Shown piece after piece: positions 1 through 5,145 of a stretch of DNA of 5,145 nt. The notes under the pieces are model-generated. The model did no database searches. It worked only from the letters and a program-made list of their open reading frames with translations, and was not told where the DNA came from. The DNA lies in NCBI GenBank assembly GCA_009785885.1, contig WQUE01000148.1, forward strand, positions 1-5,145, read 5' to 3'. Source of the DNA: Actinomycetes bacterium (lineage in GTDB: Bacteria; Actinomycetota; Actinomycetes; Propionibacteriales; Propionibacteriaceae). The position numbers and the translations under genes are program-made. The first letter of the stretch is position 1, and every line of letters starts with the position of its first letter.

Positions 1-118
1 CGAAGGCTGGATGGTCATCAACGTCACCGCCGACCAGTTGCGGCATCCCGGCGACCTGCTCGCGTCCATCGAACAGGCCCTCATCCTGCGACGCGCCGCC
101 GCCGCACGGCGTTCGTGA
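1..118 (+). CDS. C-terminal tail of a DUF559-like (Vsr-fold) protein, 5' partial
   Basis: Reading in the frame that starts at base 2 gives 38 codons up to TGA at 116-118; the gene begins outside the window. The tail starts EGWMVINVTADQLRHPGDLL and continues through a short helix (ASIEQALILRR) into an Ala/Arg-rich end. From memory of the family, a W-x-V-x-x-V-T-x-x-Q-L-x-x-P motif followed by an amphipathic helix closes many actinobacterial DUF559 proteins, which have a Vsr/restriction-endonuclease-like fold and are often annotated as hypothetical or AbiEi-related. The catalytic part is not visible, so nuclease activity cannot be judged. The match rests on only about 20 residues. A foldback unit begins about 30 bases after the stop and may help end its transcript. 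Confidence 0.55.
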   Translation, partial: EGWMVINVTADQLRHPGDLLASIEQALILRRAAAARRS

Positions 119-147
119 CGCCGCGCGACGAGGATCGTCCCCGGTGA

Positions 148-210
148 GCAACACAACCCGTCGCGATCGTGCCGGTCGAGGTCGCTCGCGACGGTGTTGC
201 CGGTTTGTGT
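148..210 (+). repeat. Foldback unit 1 (60-bp core 151-210), hairpin-forming
   Basis: The ends are complementary: ACACAACC at 151-158 pairs with GGTTTGTGT at 202-210, with one bulged T. Inside, CGTCGCGA at 159-166 pairs perfectly with TCGCGACG at 186-193, leaving a 19-nt loop at 167-185. An alternative outer stem is GCAACAC at 148-154 with GTGTTGC at 194-200; this form would be followed by CGGTTTGTGT and looks like a weak rightward terminator for the gene ending at 118. The first 20 and last 10 bases recur, inverted, in unit 2 (244-303). The pairings are seen directly; a role as terminator, structured RNA or mobile palindromic element is inference. Confidence 0.6.
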
Positions 211-243
211 CGCTCCGAAGCGCCGCCACGGCCCGATTCAGGT

Positions 244-303
244 ACACAAACCCGCCCGATCGCCTGACGGGCCGCCAGGCGCGACGATCGAGACGGGTTG
301 TGT
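244..303 (-). repeat. Foldback unit 2, inverted copy of the unit at 151-210
   Basis: The ends pair: ACACAA (244-249) with TTGTGT (298-303), then CCCG (251-254) with CGGG (294-297), with A250 bulged. Next, CGATCG (257-262) pairs with CGATCG (285-290), and CCTG (263-266) pairs with CAGG (276-279). Read on the minus strand, its first 20 bases match unit 1 at 19 of 20 positions and its last 10 at 9 of 10, and both units are exactly 60 bp. The middles differ in sequence yet each still folds. On the minus strand it ends GGGTTTGTGT, so it could serve leftward transcripts as unit 1 could serve rightward ones. Confidence 0.6.
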
Positions 304-442
304 CGACCGGGCGGCCGCGGATGGGCGCGACAGGCACACCCGGGCACGTCTCGTGTTGGGAGAAGGCGGAGAGCATCCTCGCTTGGCACACCTACAGACG
401 CAAGACGGGCGTCGCACGGCACCGCAAGAAGTCTGCATGACC

Positions 443-457
443 GGTTCGACGCGAACC
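443..457 (-). terminator. Possible weak terminator hairpin after the glycosylase gene
   Basis: GGTTCG at 443-448 and CGAACC at 452-457 form a perfect 6-bp stem with a 3-nt loop, about 50 bases past the glycosylase stop codon. On the minus strand the stem is followed by a stretch with only a few scattered T residues, not a real T-tract. It could slow or end leftward transcription, but a short palindrome like this can arise by chance in such GC-rich DNA. Confidence 0.2.
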
Positions 458-505
458 CGACCGCCCGGCCTGAACATCAACGACCGAGCAGTCGTGACCG
501 ACATG

Positions 506-1147
506 TCACACCTGCCGCGCCAGGTCATCGAACCAGGCCCAGCCGGTGCGGACGCGCTTGCCCGCCTCGACGAGCAGCCCGTGGAACTCCTGGCACTCGA
601 CGAGGGTGAAACCGCCCGCGCGGAACGCCGGCCCAAGAGCACGCCGCGCCGCCTCGTAGGACGCCCCAGGCTCGTACCCCACCCGCATCAGCAGACGGCG
701 GGCGTAGCGGTCCCACACGAACAGCGGACGGTCGTACGCGTACAGCGCGATGGAGTCGGCGGTCTCGGGGCCGACGCCGCGCAGGGCCAGCAGCGAGGCC
801 CGCAGCGTGGCATCGTCCCATGTCGCGACCTCGATGTCGTGGGCCAGCGCCCACCGGGCCAGGCGGACGAGCGAGTCCGCCTTCGCCGTCATGAAGCCAC
901 TGGGCCTGATCAGGACCCGCAGCGCGTCCGCGTCCGCCGCGGCGAGCGAGGACGCCTCCAGCAAACCCGCCCCGCGCAGCCGTCCGATCGACGACTCCAC
1001 GTTGCGCCAGGCGGTGTTCTGCGTCAGCACCGCCCCGGCCATCATCTCGAAGCGGGACCGCGCCGGCCACCAGTCCTGCGGCCCGAGCGCGGCGAACAGC
1101 CGCTCGAACAGGTCGCGGAACCGGAGCACGTCGACAGTCTCGCACAT
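506..1147 (-). CDS. Endonuclease III-superfamily DNA glycosylase (HhH-GPD), MagIII-like
   Basis: This 213-residue protein is predicted to excise damaged bases in base-excision repair. An N-terminal helical region carries AGAVLTQNTAWRNV (about 37-50), the substrate-pocket helix typical of the Nth family. The helix-hairpin-helix is LRGVGPET (122-129), followed by FVWDRYARRLL with the catalytic Asp at 146. The Nth lysine position is Glu128, exactly 18 residues before Asp146 as in E. coli Nth (K120/D138), so beta-lyase activity is unlikely. The C-terminus lacks the four cysteines of the 4Fe-4S cluster; the only cysteines are C2 and C185. Both traits resemble the MagIII-like 3-methyladenine glycosylases; the substrate is inferred. 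ATG at 1147 was chosen because the longer frame to 1321 would run into vapB and has no family-like residues there; GTG at 1129 is an alternative. No strong Shine-Dalgarno is seen. Confidence 0.85.
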   Translation of the reverse strand: MCETVDVLRFRDLFERLFAALGPQDWWPARSRFEMMAGAVLTQNTAWRNVESSIGRLRGAGLLEASSLAAADADALRVLIRPSGFMTAKADSLVRLARWALAHDIEVATWDDATLRASLLALRGVGPETADSIALYAYDRPLFVWDRYARRLLMRVGYEPGASYEAARRALGPAFRAGGFTLVECQEFHGLLVEAGKRVRTGWAWFDDLARQV

Positions 1148-1182
1148 GCCCGGCGGCGCCGACCTGCGCGACCGGCGACCTA

Positions 1183-1200
1183 CACATGTTAGGGTATGTG
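1183..1200. promoter_or_regulatory. Divergent promoter and candidate VapB operator between glycosylase and vapBC
   Basis: This is an AT-richer islet in GC-rich DNA. TAGGGT at 1190-1195 fits the actinobacterial -10 pattern TANNNT and ends 6 bases before the ATG at 1202, the spacing expected of a leaderless vapB transcript. On the other strand TACCCT (1196-1191) also fits TANNNT, pointing toward the glycosylase and predicting a start near 1184 with a leader of about 37 nt. CACAT at 1183-1187 and ATGTG at 1196-1200 form a 5-bp inverted repeat with an 8-bp spacer around both -10 elements, a plausible site for the ribbon-helix-helix VapB dimer, since VapBC modules commonly repress themselves. No clear -35 box was seen. 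Confidence 0.45.
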
Positions 1201-1201
1201 C

Positions 1202-1459
1202 ATGCCAATATTGGAGCGACGCGTTCAGGTCCTGTTCGACCCGCAGGAGTACGAGGCGCTGGCCGATCTCGCGCGCACCCAAAACCGGTCGGTGGGCTCG
1301 ATCATCCGGGAGTCCGTGCAACGTACCTTGTCACGACCCGCATCGGCGCGCGAAGCCGCCCTGGGGCGGCTGCTGGCCCGCGCCGGGGACGCGCCCGTGG
1401 GCGACTGGGACACCGTCAAGGACGGCTTCGAGCGCACCGCGCTGGAGGCCATCGCATGA
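1202..1459 (+). CDS. vapB: VapB-type ribbon-helix-helix antitoxin
   Basis: This 85-residue antitoxin is expected to bind and block the VapC RNase encoded next to it and to bind its own promoter. The N-terminal 45 residues form a ribbon-helix-helix: strand RRVQVLF (6-12), helix DPQEYEALADLARTQN, then the turn RSVGSIIRESVQRTL. The acidic/aromatic C-terminal segment (DWDTVKDGFERTALEAI) is the usual toxin-binding tail. Its TGA overlaps the vapC ATG by one ATGA, so the pair is translationally coupled. ATG 1202 is preferred over ATG 1196 because TAGGGT ends 6 bases before it (leaderless reading) and AGGG at 1191-1194 would also be a spaced ribosome binding site for 1202, while it touches 1196. The two starts differ only by Met-Cys. 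Confidence 0.85.
   Translation: MPILERRVQVLFDPQEYEALADLARTQNRSVGSIIRESVQRTLSRPASAREAALGRLLARAGDAPVGDWDTVKDGFERTALEAIA
1444..1448 (+). promoter_or_regulatory. Ribosome binding site of vapC
   Basis: GGAGG lies inside the end of vapB with 7 bases before ATG 1456. This strong site supports the vapC start and lets the toxin be translated in coupling with the antitoxin. Confidence 0.75.
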
Positions 1460-1881
1460 GCCCCCGCGTCCTGATCGACTCCAGCGTCCCGCTCTACGCG
1501 CTCGGGTCCCCCGGGCCGCAGCGCGACGCCTGCCGCGCCGTGCTGGCGAGGCTGGCGGACGGTTCGCTCTCCGGGCTGGCCAGCACGGAGATGATCCAGG
1601 AGGTCGTGCACCACCGTCTGCGCATGACGGGCGACCGCGACCGGGCCGTGGCGGACGCGCGCGACGTGGCGGCGCTCGTCACGGTCGTGCCGTTCGACGA
1701 GACCGTCCTGGAGGGCGCGCTCGACCTCATCGCCGGCACGGCCACGATCCGCGGACGGGACGCCGTGCACGCGGCGACGGCCCTGGCGAACGGGCTGGCC
1801 ACGATCGTGTCCACCGATCCGGCGTTCGACGACGTGCCGGGCCTGCAACGACTGGATCCCGCCGTCCTCACGACACGCTGA
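1456..1881 (+). CDS. vapC: VapC-type PIN-domain ribonuclease toxin
   Basis: This 141-residue protein is a whole PIN domain, a Mg2+-dependent RNase; known VapC toxins cut tRNA or rRNA and stop translation when VapB is lost. The acidic residues are visible: Asp8 in VLIDSSVPLYAL, Glu49 (or Glu45) in STEMIQEVVHH, Asp102 in RDAVHAATAL, and Asp121 in IVSTDPAFDDVPGL. The length is normal and no catalytic position is lost, so the toxin appears active. It begins at the ATG overlapping the vapB stop, behind a strong GGAGG. Its stop at 1879-1881 directly abuts the kdpE stop on the other strand, with no room for a dedicated terminator. The RNA target cannot be deduced from sequence. Confidence 0.88.
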   Translation: MSPRVLIDSSVPLYALGSPGPQRDACRAVLARLADGSLSGLASTEMIQEVVHHRLRMTGDRDRAVADARDVAALVTVVPFDETVLEGALDLIAGTATIRGRDAVHAATALANGLATIVSTDPAFDDVPGLQRLDPAVLTTR

Positions 1882-2559
1882 TCAGGCGACCAGCCGGTAA
1901 CCCAGGCCCGCCTCGGTGAGCAGGTGGCGGGGCGCGGCCGGGTCGACCTCGATCTTGCGCCGGATCTGGTTCACGAACACGCGCAGGTAGTGGGATTCGC
2001 GTTCGAAGCCCGGCCCCCAACCGGCGCGCAGCAGGTCGTCGTGGCCGACGACCCGCCCCGGGTGGCGGGCCAACTCGGCGAGCAGGCGCCACTCGATGGG
2101 CGTCATGTGCACGGCGACGCCGTCGCGACTGGCCTGGTGGGACTCGAAATCGATGACAAGCCCGTCGGCGGAGAGCGAGGCGGGGCTGCCGTCGTCCTGG
2201 CTGAAGCGGCGCAGCGCCCGGCGGACGCGGGCCATCAGCTCGCTCATGCTGAACGGCTTGGTGACGTAGTCGTCCGCGCCCTCGTCGAGGGCCTCCACCT
2301 TGTCGTCGGCGTCCTGGCGGGCCGACAGCACGATCACCGGCACGTTGGACGTGACGCGCAGCCGCCGCAGCACCGCGAGGCCGTTCACGTCGGGCAACCC
2401 CAGGTCGAGGATGACGAGGTCGACCGCGCCGTCGCGGAACGCCGCCAGCGCGGCATGCCCGCTGCCCGCGACGAGCACCGTGTGGTCGCGCGCCCGCAGG
2501 TTGATGCGCAGCGTCCGCTGCAGGGCCAGGTCGTCATCCACCACGAGGATCGTCGCCAC
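1882..2559 (-). CDS. kdpE: KdpE, OmpR/PhoB-family response regulator of K+ limitation
   Basis: This 225-residue response regulator is the likely partner of the kinase encoded just upstream. The receiver domain (about 1-117) has the acidic pocket D8-D9-D10, phospho-acceptor Asp52 in LDLGLP, Ser79 at the switch position, Tyr98, and Lys101 in YVTKPF. A linker leads to an OmpR/PhoB winged helix (about 127-224) with the recognition-helix segment HYLRVFVNQIRRKIE and a C-terminal hairpin GLGYRLV. The run ESHYLRVFVNQIRRKIE is strongly KdpE-like. In known bacteria phospho-KdpE activates kdpFABC. The start is GTG at 2559, 4 bases after the kdpD stop, so the two are co-transcribed. All phosphotransfer residues are intact. 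Confidence 0.95.
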   Translation of the reverse strand: MATILVVDDDLALQRTLRINLRARDHTVLVAGSGHAALAAFRDGAVDLVILDLGLPDVNGLAVLRRLRVTSNVPVIVLSARQDADDKVEALDEGADDYVTKPFSMSELMARVRRALRRFSQDDGSPASLSADGLVIDFESHQASRDGVAVHMTPIEWRLLAELARHPGRVVGHDDLLRAGWGPGFERESHYLRVFVNQIRRKIEVDPAAPRHLLTEAGLGYRLVA

Positions 2560-2563
2560 CGGT

Positions 2564-5068
2564 TCAGCCCTCCCCGCCCAGCGCCTGCCCGAGGCGCGTC
2601 GGCAGGGCGACGACGAGCGTCAGCCCACCGCCCGGCGTCGCCTCGGCGGTGACCCGTCCCCCCATCGCCTCCGCCAGGCCCCGTGTCACGGCGAGGCCGA
2701 GCCCGAGCCCAGCGCCGTCCGGCACGTCGCCGGTCTGCTGGAACGGCTCGAAGATGCGCTCCAGGTCGGTATCCGGCACGCCGGGCCCCATGTCGATCAC
2801 GCGGATCTCCACCCGGTCGACGACGCGGCTGGCCGTGACCGTGACGGGGGTGTCGGGCGGCTGGTGGCGGACCGCGTTCTCCAGGACGTTGCCCAGCACC
2901 CGGTCGAGCAGGCCGAGGTCGACGACGGCGAAACACGCGTCCGGATCGACGCTCCACGTGACCCGCGAGGGTTTCGCGAGTTCGTCGACGGCGGCCGGCA
3001 GAACGTCCCGCAGGTCGACCTGGGCGGGGTGCGCGACGACGCCGCCGACCTGCAGCCGGGACAGGTGCAGCAGGTTGCCGATCAGGGTCGCCAGGCGGTC
3101 GGCGGACTCCTCGATGACCTCCTCCAGTTCGTCCTGGTCGGCCTTCGACCAGGTCACGTCCGTCTCGCGCAGGCTGCCGATCGCGGCCTTGATGGCCGAC
3201 AGCGGGGTGCGGAGATCGTGCGAGACGGCCGACAGCAGCGCCGTCTTCGCGGCGTTGTCGCGCACGACATCGTCCGTCTCGGCGGCGGCCTTGGCGAGGG
3301 CCTCGCGCTGCACGATCGCGCTCGCGTGCGCCGCGCAGGCCGCGAACAGGCGACGCGAGGCCGTCGTCACGCCCGGCGGCTGCAGGATCAGGTCGCAGCG
3401 CTCGTCCACACGTTCCCGGTCGCCCGGGGCGGACGGGTCGAAGTCGCCGACCGACGCCACGACCTCGGGAGCGGCGCCGCTCGCCGCCCGGCGGACGAGG
3501 GCCGCGCCCGTCGCCCCGAACCGGTCGGAGGCCCGGTGCAGCAGCAACGGCAGTTGCTCGGTCGTGCCGAGCAGCGAGTGCGACAGTTCGGCCAACGCGG
3601 CCGACTCGCGCTGCGCCGCGCTCGCCTGCTCGGCCTGGCGCGCGTTGGTCGTCACGATCGTCGAAACGAGCACACCGACGAGCACGAACACCACCATGGC
3701 GACGACGTTGTCCGGGTTGTAGACCTTGAGCGCGCCGAGCGGGGCCAGGAAGAACCAGTTCAGCAGCAGCGATGACACCACCGCCGCGACCAGCGCCGGC
3801 ACAACGCCGCCGACGAGCGCCACGACGACGACGCCGAGCAGGTAGATGGGGATGTCGGTCGTCAGCGAGAACGTGTCCCGGACCAGGTGCAACAGGAACG
3901 TGAGGACCACAGGCATCACGATCGCGCTCACAACGCCCGCCCACAGCCGCCGTGCGGGCAGCCCGGCGAGGCGCCGCCGGTGGAAACCGACGCCGGCGGA
4001 CGGATTGTTCACGACGTGCACGTCGATGTCCCCCGCCTCGGCGATGATCTGACGGGCGAACGACTGCGCGAAGCCCTGCCACCAGCCGCGTCCGCCTGCG
4101 GCGACGAGGATCTGCGTCGCGTTGACCGCGTGGGCGAAGTCGAGCAGCGCCCGCGTCGGGTCGTCGCCGCTGACCGTGTGGAACTCGCCACCAAGCTCGG
4201 TTGTGACGTGTTGCAGCTTGGCGACGGTGCCGACCGGGGCCGTCGTCAGGCCGTCCGACCGGGTGACGTACGCCGCGATCATCTCCCCGCCGGCCAGCCG
4301 CGAGGCGATGCGCGCGCCCCGGCGGAGCAGCGCCTCCCCGCCGGGCGCACCCGACAGCGCGACGACGACGCGCTCCCGGACGGGCCACGGGCCGGCGATC
4401 GCGTGGGCGGCCCGGTAGTCCTCCAGGCCGGCGTCCACCTTGTCGGCCATCCACAGCAGGGCCAGTTCGCGCAGCGCCGACAGGTTGCCGGGACGGAAGT
4501 AGTTCGCCAGGGCCGCGTCGATGCGGTCGGCGGAGTAGATGTGGCCGTGGCTCATGCGGCGGCGCAGGGCGTCCGGCGACATGTCCACGAGGTCGATCTG
4601 GTCGGCGGCGCGGACGATCTCGTCCGGCACCGTCTCGCGTTGGACGATGCCCGTGATCGCGGTGACCGCGTCGTTCAGCGACTCCAGGTGCTGGATGTTC
4701 ACCGTGGAGATGACGTCGATGCCGGCGTCCAGCAGCTCCTGCACGTCCTCGTAGCGCTTCTCGTGGCGCGACCCGGGGACGTTGGTGTGCGCCAGCTCGT
4801 CGACGAGGACCACCGCCGGGCGCCGGTCGAGGATCGCGTCGACGTCCATTTCCTCCTGGACGGTGCCGCGGTAGTCCAGGCGCCGCCGCGGCACGACCTC
4901 CAGGCCCTCCAGCAGCGACTGGGTGAACGCGCGGTCGTGCGTCTCGCACACGCCCACGACGACGTCCGTCCCCCGGGCGAGCCGCCGGTGGCCCTCGCCC
5001 AGCATCGCCACCGTCTTGCCGACACCCGGGGCCGCCCCCAGGTAGATGCGTAACCGCCCCTGACCCAT
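2564..5068 (-). CDS. kdpD: KdpD, membrane sensor histidine kinase for K+ limitation
   Basis: This 834-residue kinase has the full KdpD layout. The N-terminal KdpD domain (about 1-215) has Walker A GAAPGVGKT at 11-19 and a Walker B-like VVLVDELAHTN at 86-96. A universal-stress-protein-like domain follows (about 231-353). Hydrophobic runs at about 375-395, 404-438 and 453-473 correspond to the four closely packed DUF4118 membrane helices. A GAF-like linker (about 485-590) leads to HisKA with His617 in SHDLRTPL, then the HATPase with N box LENAVRH (Asn731), G1 DMGPGVP (759-765) and G2 GLGLGL (787-792). No site is missing. ATG 5068 is the first start after an in-frame TGA at 5081-5083 and matches the compact actinobacterial N-terminus. 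There is no good Shine-Dalgarno, and the start lies in an inverted-repeat arm. In other bacteria KdpD senses K+ status (and c-di-AMP in some Firmicutes). Confidence 0.96.
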   Translation of the reverse strand: MGQGRLRIYLGAAPGVGKTVAMLGEGHRRLARGTDVVVGVCETHDRAFTQSLLEGLEVVPRRRLDYRGTVQEEMDVDAILDRRPAVVLVDELAHTNVPGSRHEKRYEDVQELLDAGIDVISTVNIQHLESLNDAVTAITGIVQRETVPDEIVRAADQIDLVDMSPDALRRRMSHGHIYSADRIDAALANYFRPGNLSALRELALLWMADKVDAGLEDYRAAHAIAGPWPVRERVVVALSGAPGGEALLRRGARIASRLAGGEMIAAYVTRSDGLTTAPVGTVAKLQHVTTELGGEFHTVSGDDPTRALLDFAHAVNATQILVAAGGRGWWQGFAQSFARQIIAEAGDIDVHVVNNPSAGVGFHRRRLAGLPARRLWAGVVSAIVMPVVLTFLLHLVRDTFSLTTDIPIYLLGVVVVALVGGVVPALVAAVVSSLLLNWFFLAPLGALKVYNPDNVVAMVVFVLVGVLVSTIVTTNARQAEQASAAQRESAALAELSHSLLGTTEQLPLLLHRASDRFGATGAALVRRAASGAAPEVVASVGDFDPSAPGDRERVDERCDLILQPPGVTTASRRLFAACAAHASAIVQREALAKAAAETDDVVRDNAAKTALLSAVSHDLRTPLSAIKAAIGSLRETDVTWSKADQDELEEVIEESADRLATLIGNLLHLSRLQVGGVVAHPAQVDLRDVLPAAVDELAKPSRVTWSVDPDACFAVVDLGLLDRVLGNVLENAVRHQPPDTPVTVTASRVVDRVEIRVIDMGPGVPDTDLERIFEPFQQTGDVPDGAGLGLGLAVTRGLAEAMGGRVTAEATPGGGLTLVVALPTRLGQALGGEG
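2568..2575 (-). promoter_or_regulatory. Ribosome binding site of kdpE inside the kdpD end
   Basis: On the minus strand GGGGAGGG lies within the last kdpD codons, 8 bases before the GTG start at 2559. It fixes that start and indicates tight coupling of kdpE translation to kdpD. Confidence 0.75.
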
Positions 5069-5108
5069 GCGTCTAGTCTGTCATCCCCGACCGGACGCAT
5101 GGGTCAGG
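5059..5108 (-). promoter_or_regulatory. Perfect 15-bp inverted repeat covering the kdpD start codon
   Basis: CCTGACCCATGCGTC at 5059-5073 is the exact reverse complement of 5094-5108, with a 20-base spacer (5074-5093); a T:G wobble could add a sixteenth pair. In a leftward transcript that starts upstream, the kdpD ATG (5068-5066) would sit in the middle of the 3' arm. The hairpin begins 7 bases after a TGA at 5118-5116. No T-tract follows, so it is not a standard intrinsic terminator. It may hide the kdpD start or act as a DNA operator. The repeat is seen directly; its function is inference. Confidence 0.6.
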
Positions 5109-5115
5109 CACGGGC

Positions 5116-5145
5116 TCAGGCGGTGCGGGCCTGATTCTTCAGGTT
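5116..5145 (-). CDS. Possible C-terminal end of a leftward gene upstream of kdpD, partial
   Basis: On the minus strand nine in-frame codons (NLKNQARTA) run from the window edge to a TGA at 5118-5116, 47 bases before the kdpD start. The usual kdp order would place kdpC here. The KdpC family normally ends near V-N-V-L-x-L-N-L-A-L, and only the NL pair is compatible, so identity as KdpC is not supported. Nine codons are too few to prove coding. Confidence 0.15.
   Translation of the reverse strand, partial: NLKNQARTA

Larger units (their letters stand above)
119..505. other. 387-bp intergenic region without a convincing gene, with two foldback units
   Basis: This gap lies between the end of the rightward DUF559-like gene and the stop of the leftward glycosylase gene, so the two genes converge on it. 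Open frames cross it on both strands, but their translations are Arg/Ala/Pro-rich, have no recognisable domain and no convincing ribosome binding site, as expected from GC-rich noncoding DNA. The left half carries two 60-bp palindromic units in opposite orientation. The right half (306-505) contains only short hairpins, including one at 443-457. No tRNA, CRISPR array or riboswitch pattern was seen. Confidence 0.6.

Noticed and set aside
151..303. Integron attC sites: ends resemble RYYYAAC and GTTRRRY and the size is about 60 bp
   Set aside because: Each end misses the consensus, the two units face opposite ways only 33 bp apart with no cassette gene between them, and no integrase is in the window.
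151..303. CRISPR repeats
   Set aside because: Only two copies, inverted relative to each other, with divergent middles and no regular spacers or cas genes.
144..440. Possible small gene starting at GTG 144 in the intergenic region
   Set aside because: The translation is Arg/Ser/Thr-rich without a recognisable fold, and it reads straight through both foldback units.
441..457. tRNA T-arm suggested by GGTTCGAC
   Set aside because: No 5-bp T-stem with a 7-base loop fits, and no acceptor or anticodon arm can be built around it; it is just a short palindrome.
194..1192. Rightward open frame of about 330 codons across the intergenic region and glycosylase
   Set aside because: Most of it is antisense to the glycosylase; composition is low-complexity Arg/Pro/Gln and no domain or ribosome binding site is seen.
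1148..1321. N-terminal extension of the glycosylase to an ATG at 1321
   Set aside because: It would overlap vapB by more than 100 bases and adds 58 residues without family resemblance; it also crosses the promoter islet.
2300..3775. Long rightward open frame of about 490 codons antisense to kdpD/kdpE
   Set aside because: It is the antisense shadow of kdpD and kdpE. The translation is Arg/Gln/Asp/Val-rich with no domain, whereas the minus strand carries all motifs of a complete kinase and regulator.

Overview
The window is very GC-rich, with G or C at most third codon positions and long spurious open frames antisense to the real genes. Its protein families (a DUF559-like tail, a VapBC module of actinobacterial type, KdpD and KdpE) point to a high-GC actinomycete. 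The genus cannot be read from the sequence.

Layout. At 1-118 (+) is the C-terminal tail of a protein resembling actinobacterial DUF559 (Vsr-like nuclease fold) proteins. Positions 119-505 hold no convincing gene. They contain two 60-bp foldback units, one the inverted copy of the other, plus a small hairpin. At 506-1147 (-) lies an endonuclease III-superfamily DNA glycosylase that lacks the usual catalytic lysine and the iron-sulfur cysteines, so it is predicted to be a monofunctional, MagIII-like base-excision enzyme. A 54-bp AT-richer divergent promoter separates it from a VapB/VapC toxin-antitoxin pair at 1202-1881 (+), whose genes overlap by ATGA. The vapC stop codon directly abuts the stop codon of kdpE. 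kdpE (1882-2559, -) and kdpD (2564-5068, -) form a complete two-gene unit for the K+-limitation two-component system, with kdpD upstream. The right edge (5069-5145) carries a perfect 15-bp inverted repeat that places the kdpD start codon inside one arm, and possibly the last nine codons of another leftward gene.

How the genes work together. KdpD (sensor kinase) phosphorylates KdpE (response regulator), which in known bacteria activates the kdpFABC K+ pump. The pump genes are not in the window; they may lie just beyond the right edge. VapC (PIN-domain RNase) is neutralised by VapB, which probably also represses their shared promoter. The glycosylase is an independent repair gene that may share that divergent promoter region.

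The genes belong to known families. The least explained signals are the inverted pair of 60-bp foldback units at 151-303, the hairpin over the kdpD start codon, and the superimposed divergent -10 elements at 1190-1196.
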